Part shown: positions 16,600 to 26,739 of the stretch, in pieces | Numbering within the stretch: position 1 is the first letter of the stretch | Layout: each line of letters opens with the position of its first letter | Assembly (NCBI RefSeq): GCF_009496155.1 | Contig: NZ_WIJP01000002.1 | Coordinates: 124,001 to 188,000 of the forward strand | Length of the DNA: 64,000 nt | Reading direction: 5' to 3' | Source of the DNA: Streptococcus mitis | GTDB taxonomy: Bacteria; Bacillota; Bacilli; Lactobacillales; Streptococcaceae | The notes under the pieces: generated by a model | Databases searched by the model: none | The model's input: only the letters and a program-made list of their open reading frames with translations | What the model was told of the DNA's origin: nothing | Translations under genes and position numbers: made by a program

Positions 16600-17292
16600 T
16601 TATTTATGGCTCAATTTCTTAGTTAAGAAGTCTCCCAAGAATTGGATTGCAAAGATAATCAAAATGATAATGATGGTTGCCAAGATGGTCACATCGTGAT
16701 TGTAGCGATTAAATCCATAAGCGATAGCTACGTTACCAATACCGCCAGCTCCAACCGCACCAGCCATAGCCGTTTCCCCAACAAGGGAAATCAAGGTCAC
16801 AGTCGTCACACGGATCAAATCTGGAAGACCTTCAGATAAGTAAACTCCTACGATGTCCCAGAAGGTCGCTCCACTAGCTTGAGCTGCCTCAATGACACCA
16901 CCATCTAGCTCAGCCAATACCACCTGTACTTGACGGGCAAAGAAGGCAAAGACTGCAAAAGATAGGGGTACGATAGCCGCATTTGGACCAATGCTTGTCC
17001 CTACGATTAGATGGGAGAAGGGTGACAAAACTGCCAAGAGGATGATAAAGGGAACCGCACGGAAAATAGAGGTAATCTTATCCAAAATCCAGAAAACGAC
17101 CTTATTCTCCAAAACCCCACCTGGCGCTGTCAAGACAAGGAAGAGACCTGCAACAAGCCCCAAGAATCCTCCGATGATAAAGGAAAGAACTGTCATATAA
17201 AGAGTTAGATAGATGGCTGTTCCCCAGCCTGCTTGACCAGCCCAGCCCATTTTATAGACATTTGGTAAATAGGTTTGAATCAATGATTCCAT
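16600..17292 (-). CDS. metP: Methionine ABC transporter permease
   Basis: A 230-residue MetI-type permease with five membrane segments and the EAA loop (EAAQASGATFWDIVGVYLSEG, about 134-154). It forms the membrane channel of the MetNPQ methionine importer. It begins one base after metN, in the order metQ, peptidase, metN, metP on the minus strand. The 3' end is duplicated 2.8 kb away at 13772-14145, the scar of an insertion immediately downstream of this operon. Confidence 0.92.
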   Translation of the reverse strand: MESLIQTYLPNVYKMGWAGQAGWGTAIYLTLYMTVLSFIIGGFLGLVAGLFLVLTAPGGVLENKVVFWILDKITSIFRAVPFIILLAVLSPFSHLIVGTSIGPNAAIVPLSFAVFAFFARQVQVVLAELDGGVIEAAQASGATFWDIVGVYLSEGLPDLIRVTTVTLISLVGETAMAGAVGAGGIGNVAIAYGFNRYNHDVTILATIIIILIIFAIQFLGDFLTKKLSHK

Positions 17293-17293
17293 C

Positions 17294-18355
17294 TTACTGT
17301 CCTCCCTTCAATACTTTTAGCTGCACACCTGCTTGGCGAATGGCTTCTTGGGCACCTGCTAGCGCTGCTTTTTCACCTGACAAGACCACCACTAATTCTC
17401 CAACAGGAGTGCCATCGAGAATTTCGATATTTCCATAAAGGATGTTAGCCGTTACTTGGTAATGCTTGTACAATTCATTCAAAAGTGGCTCGTCTGTTGA
17501 AGCACCTGCATACTTGAGCTGCACCAAAAGGCTGTTTTCAGACAAGTGTTCCACGATTTCTTGCTTCTCAATCTTAACCATGGCTTCGTCAATACCTGTA
17601 GCTGTTGAAATAAAATCTTGAGTCAAAGGTTGTTTAGGGTCTGAGAAGATTTCAAGTACACTACCCTCTTCAATCAAATGCCCGTCCTGCATGACTGCTA
17701 CACGGTTGGCAATATCTTTGACAATCTGCATTTCATGCGTAATCAAGACAACGGTCAAACCTAATTTTTGGTTCAAATCTTGCAACAAGGCCAAAATTTG
17801 CTTGGTTGTCTTCGGATCAAGGGCAGAAGTTGACTCGTCTGAAATCAAGATTTTCGGATCATTTGCCAAGGCACGCGCAATGGCTACACGCTGTTTTTGC
17901 CCTCCAGATAGTTGTGAAGGGTAGTTTTCAGCACGGTCTGCCAAGCCAACCAAGTCCAACAACTTAGCAACTTTAGCCTTCTTTTCTTCCTTGCTAAGTC
18001 CAGAGTGTTTGAGTGCAAAGGCTACATTCTCCTCTGCTGTCTTTTGGCTCATCAGGTTGAAATGCTGGAAAATCATCCCAATATCTTGACGTTTACGACG
18101 CAACTGCTCTGCCGTCAAGGTCACCTTACCATCAAAAATCACATCGTCGTCAATGGTAATTTTCCCTGCAGATGGTTTTTGCAAGAGGTTAATCACCCGT
18201 ACAAGGGTTGATTTCCCTGCTCCAGAATATCCAACGATTCCGTAGATATCCCCTTCTTGGATGTGAATGGTCACATCCTTGACCGCTGTGATGGTTCTCT
18301 TCTTTTGATGAAAAGTCACATCAATCTGATCTAACTTGATAATATCTCTACTCAT
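17294..18355 (-). CDS. metN: Methionine ABC transporter ATP-binding protein
   Basis: A 353-residue ATPase. Walker [10 protein letters not shown] (about 37-45), signature LSGGQKQR (about 144-151) and Walker B ILISDEST are clear. The last 80 residues form the ACT-like NIL domain ([18 protein letters not shown] pattern) that senses methionine and inhibits transport. The start overlaps the end of the M20 peptidase gene by 8 bases. It powers uptake of methionine delivered by MetQ. Confidence 0.93.
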   Translation of the reverse strand: MSRDIIKLDQIDVTFHQKKRTITAVKDVTIHIQEGDIYGIVGYSGAGKSTLVRVINLLQKPSAGKITIDDDVIFDGKVTLTAEQLRRKRQDIGMIFQHFNLMSQKTAEENVAFALKHSGLSKEEKKAKVAKLLDLVGLADRAENYPSQLSGGQKQRVAIARALANDPKILISDESTSALDPKTTKQILALLQDLNQKLGLTVVLITHEMQIVKDIANRVAVMQDGHLIEEGSVLEIFSDPKQPLTQDFISTATGIDEAMVKIEKQEIVEHLSENSLLVQLKYAGASTDEPLLNELYKHYQVTANILYGNIEILDGTPVGELVVVLSGEKAALAGAQEAIRQAGVQLKVLKGGQ

Positions 18356-19721
18356 AGCTTCTAATCAGCTCCTCTACTAATTCAATATGGGTGTAGTAAT
18401 CGGCGATTCGCACGTTCTCATCTCCACCGTGGTCTCGACTATTGGCATTTCCTAGACCGAAGGCCACCATTGGCACCTCTAGGGCATCAAAGACCGTATG
18501 CATAGGCCCTGTCCCCGCTGTCGTCGGCAATACTGAGACGCCCTGTGGATAGAATTTCTTTGCCAACTCGATCACATTGAGAATGGCTGGCGCGCTCATA
18601 TCGCTTCGATAGCTCATCTCTCCCAAGGTATAGTATAATTCTACCTTATCAAAGCCATTTTTGTCTAGCTGTTTCCGAATTTTTTCCAGAACATCATGCG
18701 GTTCTAGGCCAGGAACCAAACGAACTTCTAGCTTAGCGCTGGCTTCTGCAGGCAAAATCGTTTTAACTCCTTGCCCTTGATAACCTGACTGGATCCCTTC
18801 GATATTAAGGGCTGGCTCAAAAAAGAATCGTTTTAGAAAGGCTGCTCGATCCTCTTGTAAAAGAGGCAATTCCAAACCATAAATCTGGCTGATTTCCTCT
18901 GGATTTCGTTGGGCATAGGTATCCACCAAGGCCAATTCTCGTTCATTTGGTTCTTGAACTTCTTCGTACAAGCCTTCAACCAAGATACGGCCATCTGCAG
19001 CACGAAGAGACTGTAAGGCTTGGAGGAGATACCAAGGAGCTGATTCTACAACCCCACCATAACTAGAATGGATATCGACATCAGCGCTTTTAACCTTGGC
19101 ATCAAAGGTCACAATCCCCTTATTTCCACCAGAAATTTCTAGCTGTTCCAAAGCATTTTTGGCCCCTTGTTCCCAGACCAACAAATCTGCGCCACGAAGT
19201 TTGTCCGCATGTTTTTCCAGATACTTATCTAGGTCTGTCGAAGCCGATTCCTCCGCTCCCTCCATGATAAAACTGATATTGACAGGCAGATCATCATGAT
19301 GCTGCATGTATTTTCTCAAAGCACTCAAACGAGCCGTGATATGACCCTTGTCGTCATCAACCCCACGCCCATACATGAAACCATTGCGCACTGAAAGAAT
19401 AAAAGGATCCTCTGTCCAGACCTGATCCCCATCCGCTGGCACAGTGTCATAGTGGTTATAGAAAATCAGGGTCTTGGCATCTGGACGCGAACTCTTGAAA
19501 TGCGCCATGACAAAGGGTGCCGTATAAGCCTCATCAATCTCCACTTCAGCTCCAACACGTTTGAAAATCTCACCCAGATAGGTTGCGACTTCCTTAAGTC
19601 CAACCTGTTGGGCAAAGACCGACTTCTTAGAAATCAAAGTACGCAAAACCTCAAAATAATGCTGGGCTACATGATCTTTTTCAAATTTTTCAATCTGTTC
19701 TTGTTCACTAGGAAAAACCAT
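18348..19721 (-). CDS. M20-family metallopeptidase
   Basis: A 457-residue dipeptidase-like enzyme. Metal ligands are visible in [22 protein letters not shown] and MEGAEESAS, and a dimerisation lid domain sits in the middle (about 200-350). It is encoded between metQ and metN in the methionine operon, so it probably frees amino acids, perhaps methionine, from imported peptides or derivatives. This operon position is conserved in mitis-group streptococci. It overlaps metN by 8 bases. The exact substrate cannot be read from the sequence. Confidence 0.85.
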   Translation of the reverse strand: MVFPSEQEQIEKFEKDHVAQHYFEVLRTLISKKSVFAQQVGLKEVATYLGEIFKRVGAEVEIDEAYTAPFVMAHFKSSRPDAKTLIFYNHYDTVPADGDQVWTEDPFILSVRNGFMYGRGVDDDKGHITARLSALRKYMQHHDDLPVNISFIMEGAEESASTDLDKYLEKHADKLRGADLLVWEQGAKNALEQLEISGGNKGIVTFDAKVKSADVDIHSSYGGVVESAPWYLLQALQSLRAADGRILVEGLYEEVQEPNERELALVDTYAQRNPEEISQIYGLELPLLQEDRAAFLKRFFFEPALNIEGIQSGYQGQGVKTILPAEASAKLEVRLVPGLEPHDVLEKIRKQLDKNGFDKVELYYTLGEMSYRSDMSAPAILNVIELAKKFYPQGVSVLPTTAGTGPMHTVFDALEVPMVAFGLGNANSRDHGGDENVRIADYYTHIELVEELIRSYE

Positions 19722-19817
19722 ATTCTCTCTACCTTTCTATGAACTACTCTTCCTGACAATCCATGCTCTATACAAAAGCAAGAGGTGGAATTTTCTCTCC
19801 CACCTCCCTGTTTCTTA

Positions 19818-20672
19818 TTACCAAACTGGTTGATCCAAACCGTCTGATGTTTCTTCGATAACTTTTTTCACGTCATCTGTGTGGTAAGCTGCGATCACTT
19901 TCTTGATAGCATCAGCCTTAGGTGATGTTTCCCAATCTTTTTTCGCAACGATAATGTTGTACCATTGTTTTGAGTTTTCATCAGCTTGTTCTTTGAAAAG
20001 TGCTTTCTTGTAGTCCAATTTTGCTTCTGTAACGAAGGTATTGTTTACAACGGCAGCGTCAACTGATGACAATGAACGAGCAGTTTGGCTAGCGTCCAAT
20101 TCAGTGATTTTCAAGTTCTTTGGATTTTCTTTGATGTTAGCAACTGTTGCAAGAGCAGTTCCTGAAACGTCCAATTTAATCAAGCCAGCTGATTGAAGCA
20201 AGTAAAGCGCACGGCTTTCGTTTGTAGCGTCATTCGGTACAGCGATTTCTCCGTTTGCTGGGATATCTTCTACTTTAGTGTACTTATTGTCACTTCCATT
20301 CAAACCTGAATAAAGGCGGATTGGAGAGATGTAAGTATCTGCAATCGCTACAAGATCTTTCCCGTTTTCTTTGTTCCAGTTGTTCAAGAAGTTATAGTGT
20401 TGGAAAGCGTTCAAGTCTACTTCGCCATCAGCAGTTGCCTTATTTGGTTGTGAGTAGTCTGTGAACTCTGTAAATTTCAAAGTGATGCCGTCTTTTTTAA
20501 CCAATTCTTGGATTTTGTCCCAACGTTTTTCTTCAGAACCGCTACGGTTGACAGTTGCAATTTTGATAGTTGTTGCATTGTCTGCTTTCTTTTCTGAGTT
20601 TCCGCAAGCTGCAAGAGCCAAACCTGCGACTGTAGCAAGGGCTGCTACACCAAGCCATTTTTTAATTTTCAT
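19818..20672 (-). CDS. metQ: Methionine-binding lipoprotein
   Basis: A 284-residue lipoprotein with a lipobox LALAACGNS (Cys at about 23). The NLPA/MetQ fold is shown by TDYSQPNKATADGEVDLNAF and SPIRLYSG. It is the first gene of the methionine uptake operon. A weak hairpin at about 19780-19807 between it and the peptidase gene may lower expression of the downstream genes. Known homologues bind L- and D-methionine and matter for growth in methionine-poor environments. Confidence 0.92.
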   Translation of the reverse strand: MKIKKWLGVAALATVAGLALAACGNSEKKADNATTIKIATVNRSGSEEKRWDKIQELVKKDGITLKFTEFTDYSQPNKATADGEVDLNAFQHYNFLNNWNKENGKDLVAIADTYISPIRLYSGLNGSDNKYTKVEDIPANGEIAVPNDATNESRALYLLQSAGLIKLDVSGTALATVANIKENPKNLKITELDASQTARSLSSVDAAVVNNTFVTEAKLDYKKALFKEQADENSKQWYNIIVAKKDWETSPKADAIKKVIAAYHTDDVKKVIEETSDGLDQPVW

Positions 20673-20785
20673 GATTCTTTCTCCTTAAAAATAATACCGT
20701 ACTAGTATCTCACAATTTGTTTAATTTCACAAATTGTTATTAGATAGCCAGATATATAGTTTAAAACTATATCCCTAAAAATTGA

Positions 20786-20819
20786 GAAATCACCCACCTT
20801 ACTCAGAATGGATGATTTC
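20786..20819 (-). terminator. Terminator between gshT and metQ
   Basis: On the minus strand, GAAATCATCCA and TGGGTGATTTC form an 11-bp stem (one G-T pair), followed by TCAATTTTT. Confidence 0.8.
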
Positions 20820-20825
20820 AAGAAA

Positions 20826-21689
<864 letters not shown>

Positions 21690-21759
21690 TTATCAGAAAA
21701 AAAGTAATTATGCCATTATATGATATCTATCTCTGTGATAGGTTTTCTTTATGGCTGAT

Positions 21760-22083
21760 TTAAAAGACCAAACGCAAGACTGCAATCAAGACTACTCCAA
21801 AGAGAACTGTCCCGACTAGATTGCGGTAGCGAAAGGCTACCCAAGCTGTTGGAAAGACGGCTAAGAAGTCCAGCCATTTGATTTGAGGAAGGCTGCCAAC
21901 CTTACCTGTCACTACGCTTGAAAGAATCAAGGCAAAGATAATAGAAACGGGCAAGAACTTCAAAAAACGCTCAACGATCGCAGGCAAGCCCTTATACTTG
22001 ACCAAGATGAAGGGAATCATACGGGGAATCCATGTCACCAAGCCAGAGAAAATAACTGCTAATAAAAGATACTTACTGACCAT
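21760..22083 (-). CDS. azlD: AzlD-type branched-chain amino acid exporter, small subunit
   Basis: A 107-residue protein with three to four membrane segments. The AzlD signature TWIPRMIPFILV is near the N-terminus. It overlaps azlC by 11 bases, so it is translationally coupled and forms the two-part AzlCD exporter of branched-chain amino acids or analogues. It is the last gene of its unit. Confidence 0.85.
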   Translation of the reverse strand: MVSKYLLLAVIFSGLVTWIPRMIPFILVKYKGLPAIVERFLKFLPVSIIFALILSSVVTGKVGSLPQIKWLDFLAVFPTAWVAFRYRNLVGTVLFGVVLIAVLRLVF

Positions 22084-22768
22084 CTAAAACCACCCCCATG
22101 GTACAACCTAGTAAGGTCGCAAACAGAACAGCTAGTGACTGAGATACCACTGTCAAGAGTAAAAAGAAGGACACCGCAACAACTGCTAGGATAATGAGCA
22201 GATTGCGGACAGGAATCCGTCTTTGCATAATCTGGAATTGCGAAGCAAAAATTCCGATGAACATCCCAACCAAGGCGAAATCCAAGCCAAAAATTTCTGG
22301 ATTTGGTAGCAGGCCACCCAGAGCCGTTCCGACAACTGTTCCCACAAACCAAGCCACATAGCTGTTGAGATTGTTCCCGTGCATCCACATAGGATTGACC
22401 TTGTCTGTATGGGCCAATTCACCCATCAAAACGCCATAGGTTTCATCTGTCAAAAGGCTAGACATACCGATATTTTGCCAGAGACTGGTATGACGGAAAT
22501 AGGTCGACGCATGCAAACTCAACAAAAAGAGACGCAAATTGATTAGAAAAACCGTCATGGCAATGGCTGCCACAGGTGCCTGCACTGCAATCAAGGCCAA
22601 CATGGCAAACTGGGCGCTCCCAGCATAAACAAAGAGGCTCATCAAGCCCATCTCAACAGGTGTCACATAGGGCGCACCAATAATCCCGCAGGCAAGGCCA
22701 ATACTGACATAACCAAGGGCCGTTGGCATGGCTGCCTGCGCCCCCTCCCAAAATCCTTTTTCTTTCAT
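22073..22768 (-). CDS. azlC: AzlC-type branched-chain amino acid exporter, large subunit
   Basis: About 231 residues from ATG 22768, which has GAGGAGAAAG just before it; an ATG 12 bases upstream is also possible. Six to seven membrane segments and the AzlC motifs GLACGIIGA and YAGSAQFAML are visible. It works with AzlD. The intergenic region upstream (22781-22926) holds only promoter sequence and the terminator of the neighbouring VP1 operon. Confidence 0.85.
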   Translation of the reverse strand: MKEKGFWEGAQAAMPTALGYVSIGLACGIIGAPYVTPVEMGLMSLFVYAGSAQFAMLALIAVQAPVAAIAMTVFLINLRLFLLSLHASTYFRHTSLWQNIGMSSLLTDETYGVLMGELAHTDKVNPMWMHGNNLNSYVAWFVGTVVGTALGGLLPNPEIFGLDFALVGMFIGIFASQFQIMQRRIPVRNLLIILAVVAVSFFLLLTVVSQSLAVLFATLLGCTMGVVLDGQ

Positions 22769-22879
22769 CTTTCTCCTCATATTGTCTTAATAAATGGGCT
22801 GAAAAGGTTCCAGCCACAGCATGGACTATTATAACACATTCAGGAAAGAGAAAAAAGTCTGCTGATTGTAGCTATCATA

Positions 22880-22900
22880 AAAAGACTGGCAATCCAGTCT
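22880..22900 (-). terminator. Terminator of the VP1 operon
   Basis: AGACTGG, a CAAT loop and CCAGTCT form a 7-bp stem. On the minus strand it is followed by TTTTTATGAT. Confidence 0.7.
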
Positions 22901-22926
22901 CAAACATATATTATACAAATTCTCCG

Positions 22927-23109
22927 CTAAATATTTTCACTGATATTTAGTAGCATGGCAAAGGCAACTAGAAGAAATATCAGTAAAACAAAGCTAGTAG
23001 CAATAGTTACTAAAACTAAGATCATTTTTATGAAAAGGATACCTAAAAATGCGATTACAAACAAATATAAGACTATTCAGTAAGGAAATAAACTAGATGG
23101 ATAAAACAC
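22927..23109 (-). pseudogene. Broken small hydrophobic ORF at the end of the VP1 operon
   Basis: A GTG at 23109, after a GGGAGGAG ribosome site, opens a frame that meets a TGA at codon 11 and then continues for about 48 codons as a very hydrophobic membrane segment with many Val, Leu and Ile, ending at 22927. Read through, it would be a 60-residue membrane protein. An internal ATG at about 23025 could still start a 32-residue peptide. It probably was a third gene of the operon. The early stop makes it a likely pseudogene, though reassignment of the start cannot be excluded. Confidence 0.45.
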
Positions 23110-23149
23110 CTAGAAACACTCCTCCCAAAATATTACTAAGCAAATGAAA

Positions 23150-23815
23150 TTACAGCAACGATAAAATCTGACCAATACCATTGTAGACTATATGCAATCC
23201 AATAGGCCAATAAATGGACTTTGTCACTCTAAACAAGACTGCAAATATGAGACCACCACCCATATAGACGAAAAAGTCTGTCAAGACCCAACCATGGCCG
23301 CTAATGTGTAAGATTCCAAATAATATAGCTGAGCCAAGTGCATCCAGTCCCCATTTCTTCCCTTTCTCCAGAGCTGTCATCACTAATCCACGATAAATCA
23401 TGTCTTCGAAAATGGGACCTGCAATCACAGGATAAAAAAAATACATCAAAAATGCCGTAGCTCCTGTAAAAGTAGGAGCAGCATGTTGATAAGAAATTGC
23501 ATTTCTAGTAGGTGGGAAAAGAAAAAAGGTAACGAAATTCCAAACAACAAAAGCAAGCAGCGCTAAAAATGAATAGACAAGATAGGATCCTTTAAACTTT
23601 CTACTGTTGATTTGTTGCCATTTTCCCGACCAAATCATAGCAATAAGAGCAAATAAAACCACAAGAAAATTCAACATCATATCCGACAGATAATAGCCAA
23701 AGTCAGATAGACCAAGAGCAAAGTCGCTAGATAAAACCAGACCACTAAGATACTGGTAAGCAACGACGAGTAGGATTACTATAAAAAAGTAGTATCTTGA
23801 AGTTATCTTTCCCAT
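23150..23815 (-). CDS. CPBP (CAAX-like) family intramembrane metalloprotease
   Basis: About 221 residues from ATG 23815, preceded by AGGAGAAAATAAA; the longer frame from 23869 has no site. About six membrane segments are present. Motif 1 contains FEDMIYRG (Glu-x-x-x-Arg in place of the usual EExxxR), and HISGH (motif 3) and a late HIVYNG (motif 4) supply the metal ligands. It lies directly after the double-glycine peptide gene. In bacteriocin loci such proteins often give self-immunity or help maturation, so it is the likely immunity or processing partner of the VP1-like peptide. Confidence 0.85.
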   Translation of the reverse strand: MGKITSRYYFFIVILLVVAYQYLSGLVLSSDFALGLSDFGYYLSDMMLNFLVVLFALIAMIWSGKWQQINSRKFKGSYLVYSFLALLAFVVWNFVTFFLFPPTRNAISYQHAAPTFTGATAFLMYFFYPVIAGPIFEDMIYRGLVMTALEKGKKWGLDALGSAILFGILHISGHGWVLTDFFVYMGGGLIFAVLFRVTKSIYWPIGLHIVYNGIGQILSLL

Positions 23816-23881
23816 TTTATTTTCTCCTATATATGAAATAAAGATAGCCCCTACCCAAGAAAAAGGCAAGGGCTTTAAACA

Positions 23882-24049
23882 TCAATAACGACGTCTAGTC
23901 TCAGGAGCTGGAGGAGCAAAGTTAAAGTAGTTTTGCCATAGACCGCCCATTCCACCAGATTCCAATGGAGGATATGCCCTTCCTCCATAAACTGTCTCCA
24001 ACTCAGCTTCTGTCAATTCCATTGTTTCTGCAAATTGTAAATTTAACAT
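23882..24049 (-). CDS. vp1: Double-glycine signal peptide VP1-like, Rgg144-controlled
   Basis: A 55-residue peptide. Leader ELTEAELETVYGG ends at a Gly-Gly cleavage site (residues 22-23). The mature part is 32 residues, rich in Gly, Pro and aromatic residues, ending in RRRY. It lacks the hydrophobic GxxxG core of pore-forming class II bacteriocins. Place and sequence fit the virulence peptide VP1 described beside rgg144 in pneumococcus, which promotes biofilm and virulence. The gene is divergent from the shp pheromone gene and shares an operator-like sequence with it. Export presumably uses a C39 transporter encoded elsewhere. Confidence 0.8.
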   Translation of the reverse strand: MLNLQFAETMELTEAELETVYGGRAYPPLESGGMGGLWQNYFNFAPPAPETRRRY

Positions 24050-24127
24050 CTTTTATACTCCTTCAATTGTTTTTGCTTGTAAACCACTTCTGCGACCTAG
24101 GATTTGCTTCAAGTACTTTACAAGGAC

Positions 24128-24163
24128 AGTATAACACGAAAATTGGCTTATTTTAGAAAATCG
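24128..24163 (-). promoter_or_regulatory. vp1 promoter with Rgg operator candidate
   Basis: On the minus strand TATACT (24133-24128) is a good -10 box, but there is no recognisable -35 box, which suggests activator dependence. CGATTTT (24163-24157) begins exactly 30 bases upstream of the -10, the same spacing as at the shp promoter (24202-24237). Confidence 0.6.
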
Positions 24164-24201
24164 TATATTTGATATTTTTTCTTATAGAAATTTCAGATTT
24201 G

Positions 24202-24237
24202 CGATTTTATTAGATTTGATTATTTCACTGGTATAAT
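24202..24237 (+). promoter_or_regulatory. shp promoter with Rgg operator candidate
   Basis: CGATTTT (24202-24208) lies exactly 30 bases before TATAAT (24232-24237), with no good -35 box. The same motif and spacing precede vp1 on the other strand. Confidence 0.6.
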
Positions 24238-24268
24238 AAAGTTATTACTAATGAGGAGTGGAGAAACT

Positions 24269-24345
24269 ATGAAAAACAAATTTTAACATTATTGACAGCC
24301 GTTGCTGATATTATTATCATTTTGCCATTTCTAACTAATCAATAA
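24269..24345 (+). pseudogene. shp144: SHP144-type pheromone gene with a one-base frameshift
   Basis: After GAGGAGTGGAGAAACT, ATG AAA AAC AAA TTT TAA stops at codon 6. One more A in the run of five A restores a 25-residue short hydrophobic peptide with a basic start and the end IIIILPFLTNQ, very like the pneumococcal SHP144 pheromone, with a stop at 24345. Its last 11 bases overlap the 3' end of the convergent rgg gene. As written the pheromone cannot be made. This may be a real mutation, phase variation in a short homopolymer, or a sequencing error. Confidence 0.75.
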
Positions 24346-25198
24346 GTTCTTTGAATTGCTGCAAACGCAATTCAAAAAGGGCTATCAATTGTGGATTTTC
24401 TAATACTTGCAGAGATTGGATAAAGTGTTCAATCTCTTTTTGATTGCTTCCCTTAGTTTGAAGGAAAACACTCATTTTCTTTAAAAATTGCCATAATACT
24501 TTTTCAAAAACATCATACGGGCGCAGCATACTCTCCAACTCGGCTTCAAAAATTGGGATATAGGAGAAAAGCTTGCGCTCCATGAGTTCTGATAAGATAT
24601 TTAAGAGCCCTTGCTTCATATACAACCGATTGTGTACTAACTCTTTAAATTCCTTAGATTTCTCAATTAAAGCAGTTGATAAAAATATCAAATCTTGATT
24701 GCTCAAGAAGGGCATGGTATTGCAAAAGAGATAGAGTTCAAACCAGGTCCAAGACTCAATAGCATAGAGATAGATAGTCAAAAACTCGCTATCTTCTTTT
24801 ACCAATGGATAGTTCTTATCTAAGGAATGGAGTGCGTTTTTAATTACAATAGCATTCAAACGACGATAGGTCTGTGCCATCTGTTCTTGCTCGACTTCCT
24901 CCAACAGTTGCTCTAAACCAGCAATATCTTGATGGGCAAAGCAATCCACAACCCTTCTACCAATTCGCATATGTGGAGATTCTTGATAGTTGTTGAGCTT
25001 GTGCCCAAACTCATCGAAGGTCACATTAATCCCTTGGATGGCTAGAATCAGCTTGTCAGCAGATAGCATAGACTGCCCTAGTTCAAACTTGGATAGCTGA
25101 GAAGCTGTTAGACCAGCACAAGCCACATCTGACTGCTTGAGCTTTCTCGCCAAGCGCAATTCCTTGTAAAATTCTCCCAATTCCATTCTCTCAATCAT
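24335..25198 (-). CDS. rgg144: Rgg144-like peptide-responsive transcription regulator
   Basis: A 287-residue Rgg protein. The helix-turn-helix (about 8-65, with KQSDVACAGLTASQLSKFELG) is followed by a helical peptide-binding domain. It is convergent with, and overlaps, the shp gene, the usual layout of Rgg/SHP pairs. Its targets here should be shp and vp1, which share a CGATTTT-N23-TATA(A/C)T element. Rgg144 of pneumococcus activates vp1 and affects capsule and virulence. Its ATG has AGGAGATGG before it. The gene itself looks intact although the pheromone gene is frameshifted. Confidence 0.85.
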   Translation of the reverse strand: MIERMELGEFYKELRLARKLKQSDVACAGLTASQLSKFELGQSMLSADKLILAIQGINVTFDEFGHKLNNYQESPHMRIGRRVVDCFAHQDIAGLEQLLEEVEQEQMAQTYRRLNAIVIKNALHSLDKNYPLVKEDSEFLTIYLYAIESWTWFELYLFCNTMPFLSNQDLIFLSTALIEKSKEFKELVHNRLYMKQGLLNILSELMERKLFSYIPIFEAELESMLRPYDVFEKVLWQFLKKMSVFLQTKGSNQKEIEHFIQSLQVLENPQLIALFELRLQQFKELID

Positions 25199-25274
25199 CT
25201 GACCATCTCCTATTTTTTATATAGTATATCATTATTTACAATCATTTGTCAAAATATTCTGACATTTGAGAGGG

Positions 25275-25299
25275 CAAAAAAGCCAGCCTTAAGCTGACT
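25275..25299 (-). terminator. Terminator of the tsaB-rimI-tsaD operon
   Basis: On the minus strand AGTCAGC, a TTAAG loop and GCTGGCT form a 7-bp stem (one G-T pair), followed by TTTTTTG. Confidence 0.85.
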
Positions 25300-25301
25300 A
25301 C

Positions 25302-26312
25302 TTATTCCATAGTATCAAAAGCGAGACTTGGTTTAGCATTGAGATCCAAGCTTGCAAAATTTTCTTTGTTCCACTCGCTGACGCTAGCATAGGCAATCAT
25401 GCCTGCATTGTCTCCACAGAGACGCAGGGGTGGAATGATGACCTTGACATCTGTGATTTCGGCTGCTAGTCGTTCTCTGAGACCTTTATTGGCTGCCACA
25501 CCACCTGCCACGACAAGAATCTTAACAGGGTATTTCTCCAAAGCCTTCTTAGTTTTAGCCATGAGAATATCCAGGACAGCTGCTTGGAAAGAAGCACACA
25601 AATCCTCTGTGGACAAGCTTTCTCCCTTTTGCTCGGCATTATGATGAAGATTGATAAAGGCAGATTTCAAACCTGAGAATGAAAATTCTAGATTATCTTC
25701 CTTAATCATGGCACGGGGGAAATCATAAATATCCTGCCCCTGATGAGCTAGCTCGTCAATCTCACGACCTGCAGGATAGGTCAAACCCATGACACGGCCG
25801 ACCTTATCATAGGCCTCACCAACCGCGTCATCTCGCGTTTCTCCAACAATCTTGTAGTCACCAGCCTCGGAAACATAAACTAACTCTGTGTGTCCACCGC
25901 TGACCAAGAGGGCTAGCAAGGGAAAGTCCAAAGGCTCCACGCTCTGAGCTGCCATGAGGTGACCAGCCATGTGATTAACAGGAATCAGTGGAAGTCCATG
26001 CGCCCAAGCAAAGGCCTTGGCAGCTGACAAGCCAACTAGTAAGGCCCCGACCAAGCCCGGTCCATAAGTAACCGCCACAGCTGTCACGTCCTCTTCCGTA
26101 ATCCCTGCTTCTGCCAGTGCCTCCTCGATGCAGGCTGTAATGACCTCGACATGGTGACGACTGGCTACTTCTGGAACCACGCCCCCAAAACGTTTGTGGC
26201 TCTCAATTTGACTAGCAATGACATTGGACAAGAGCTCATCGTCGTTTTTCAAGACGGCAACACTAGTCTCATCACAGGATGTCTCAAATGCTAAAATATA
26301 TCTATCCTTCAT
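25302..26312 (-). CDS. tsaD: tRNA t6A threonylcarbamoyltransferase
   Basis: A 336-residue Kae1/TsaD protein of the ASKHA fold. Metal ligands are in NHMAGH (about 111-116), and [10 protein letters not shown] and [12 protein letters not shown] are the nucleotide-binding loops. It transfers the threonylcarbamoyl group to A37 of ANN-decoding tRNAs with TsaB and TsaE. It is the last gene of the tsaB-rimI-tsaD operon, overlapping rimI by 11 bases, and a terminator follows. The gene is essential in most bacteria. Confidence 0.96.
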   Translation of the reverse strand: MKDRYILAFETSCDETSVAVLKNDDELLSNVIASQIESHKRFGGVVPEVASRHHVEVITACIEEALAEAGITEEDVTAVAVTYGPGLVGALLVGLSAAKAFAWAHGLPLIPVNHMAGHLMAAQSVEPLDFPLLALLVSGGHTELVYVSEAGDYKIVGETRDDAVGEAYDKVGRVMGLTYPAGREIDELAHQGQDIYDFPRAMIKEDNLEFSFSGLKSAFINLHHNAEQKGESLSTEDLCASFQAAVLDILMAKTKKALEKYPVKILVVAGGVAANKGLRERLAAEITDVKVIIPPLRLCGDNAGMIAYASVSEWNKENFASLDLNAKPSLAFDTME

Positions 26313-26739
26313 CTATTTCTCTCTTCATGATAATGGCGTCCTCGACTGGATCATGGTAATAGGCCTTTCGCTCAGCGATGACCACCATCTTTTCTTTCTT
26401 GTAAAATGCTTGCGCTCGATGATTTGACCTTCTAACTTCGAGGAACATTTCCTTGTCTATCGGCAATTGAGCAAACAAGGCTGACGCAATTCCCTGACCC
26501 TGATAGGTTTGTTTGACAACGATTTGCAGGACTTCTGCCTCAAAAAGATTCTCCTGCACAGCTAAAAAACCAATCACTTCTGTCCCATCATAGGCTAGAG
26601 CATACCAAGTCTGATCCTGAGACAGGTCTGCTTGGATTTGTTCCAGCGTCCAAGGACTGACTGGATAAACATCCACCATGACAGCGTAGATGGCTTGAGC
26701 CAAGTCAGGTTGCTGTTGGATTCGTTTGATTTCTATCAT
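26302..26739 (-). CDS. rimI: RimI-like GNAT N-acetyltransferase
   Basis: A 145-residue GNAT enzyme. The acetyl-CoA loop ([14 protein letters not shown], about 94-107) and the C-terminal [13 protein letters not shown] stretch fit RimI, which acetylates the N-terminus of ribosomal protein S18. It overlaps tsaB by 4 bases and tsaD by 11, the usual streptococcal order. Confidence 0.9.
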   Translation of the reverse strand: MIEIKRIQQQPDLAQAIYAVMVDVYPVSPWTLEQIQADLSQDQTWYALAYDGTEVIGFLAVQENLFEAEVLQIVVKQTYQGQGIASALFAQLPIDKEMFLEVRRSNHRAQAFYKKEKMVVIAERKAYYHDPVEDAIIMKREIDEG

